Made by a program: the position numbers and the translations under genes | Source of the DNA: a virus | Strand: one strand, 5' to 3' | Length of the DNA: 44,416 nucleotides | IMG/VR virus record: IMGVR_UViG_3300027247_000008 | Coordinates: 1 to 44,416 of that record | In this document: positions 44,296-44,416 of the stretch, in pieces | How positions within the stretch are numbered: the first letter of the stretch is position 1 | How the letters are laid out: the number at the start of each line of letters is the position of its first letter | Notes under the pieces: model-generated | The model's input: the letters and a program-made list of their open reading frames with translations, nothing else | Database searches by the model: none | What the model was told of the DNA's origin: nothing

Positions 44296-44416
44296 CACAA
44301 ATCCTCCCAGTGGCATGTCGATACATCGTTAATTGTGTCAATGCGGAGGACGCCAATTCGGTTGTCGAGTGCGTATTCGTCAACCGTTTCTCTGCTATTG
44401 TGGGCATCTCCCGGTC
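44295..44416 (-). CDS. C-terminal part of a gene cut by the window edge
   Basis: From the right edge one frame stays open to a TGA at 44295-44297 and reads NSRETVDEYALDNRIGVLRI, then DTINDVSTCHWEDL. It joins the next gene as TGATG. The sequence looks like a real small acidic protein; the start lies beyond the window. Other frames on this strand are either interrupted or less protein-like. Function unknown. Confidence 0.5.
   Translation of the reverse strand, partial: PGDAHNSRETVDEYALDNRIGVLRIDTINDVSTCHWEDL

Overview
This window is a contiguous piece of a tailed double-stranded DNA phage (Caudoviricetes). Every gene I can support lies on the minus strand, so it is transcribed from right to left. 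A long tape measure gene, a tail-tube protein, a G/GT tail-assembly chaperone pair and a lambda J-like hub indicate a siphovirus-type tail. A lipoprotein spanin (broken here) and an M15 endolysin point to a Gram-negative host. The AT-leaning composition, a phage PhoH gene and the fiber types resemble marine phages, probably of an alphaproteobacterium; that host guess is inference.

Layout in transcription order. (1) 44416-41452: small coupled genes of unknown function, mostly joined by ATGA/TGATG stop-start overlaps, ending in a strong intrinsic terminator. (2) 41434-41078: a phage-type promoter candidate, two nested hairpin structures including a perfect 20-bp stem, and an extended -10 box. 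(3) 41050-39014: DNA-binding terminase small-subunit candidate, membrane coiled-coil protein, terminase large subunit. (4) 38983-29083: a very basic Lys/Arg/Ala-rich protein, a decayed methyltransferase, and a fiber/adhesin cluster with repeatedly reused N-terminal modules. (5) 29057-20963: PhoH, baseplate/hub proteins, two NlpC/P60-like proteins, minor tail proteins. (6) 20904-19899: endolysin, membrane protein and u-spanin. (7) 19742-9509: small virion-associated protein, DUF4055 portal, a MuF head protein fused to a single-subunit RNA polymerase, scaffold, major capsid, connectors, tail tube. (8) 9446-2976: chaperones with a programmed -1 frameshift, a gp10-like protein, tape measure, HNH endonuclease. 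(9) 2829-112: tiny membrane proteins, a holin candidate, a SleB-type hydrolase, small unknowns and a tandem-HTH protein.

Two observations stand out. First, the 1498-residue protein at 13287-17783 joins a MuF minor-head domain (about residues 130-240) to a T7/N4-type RNA polymerase (about residues 900-1430) that retains the DxRGR, motif A, motif B and motif C signatures. It looks like a virion-carried, probably injected RNA polymerase. Second, seven copies of a roughly 20-bp minus-strand element (TAATAGCTGACCTTAAAGAA or AATTACCTGACCTTTAAGAA) sit at module boundaries at about 95, 9492, 19755, 19909, 28351, 35052 and 41415. They resemble the SP6 promoter, and five of the seven are followed closely by a 5' hairpin. 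Together they suggest a phage with its own single-subunit RNAP transcription programme, with one promoter per structural module.

Three short perfect tandem duplications (20, 22 and 36 bp) lie in the glycine-rich fiber, spanin/membrane and endolysin genes. Two of them break reading frames. They may be real slippage mutations or assembly artefacts and should be checked against reads. The gene order is also unusual: fibers, baseplate and lysis genes lie between terminase and portal.
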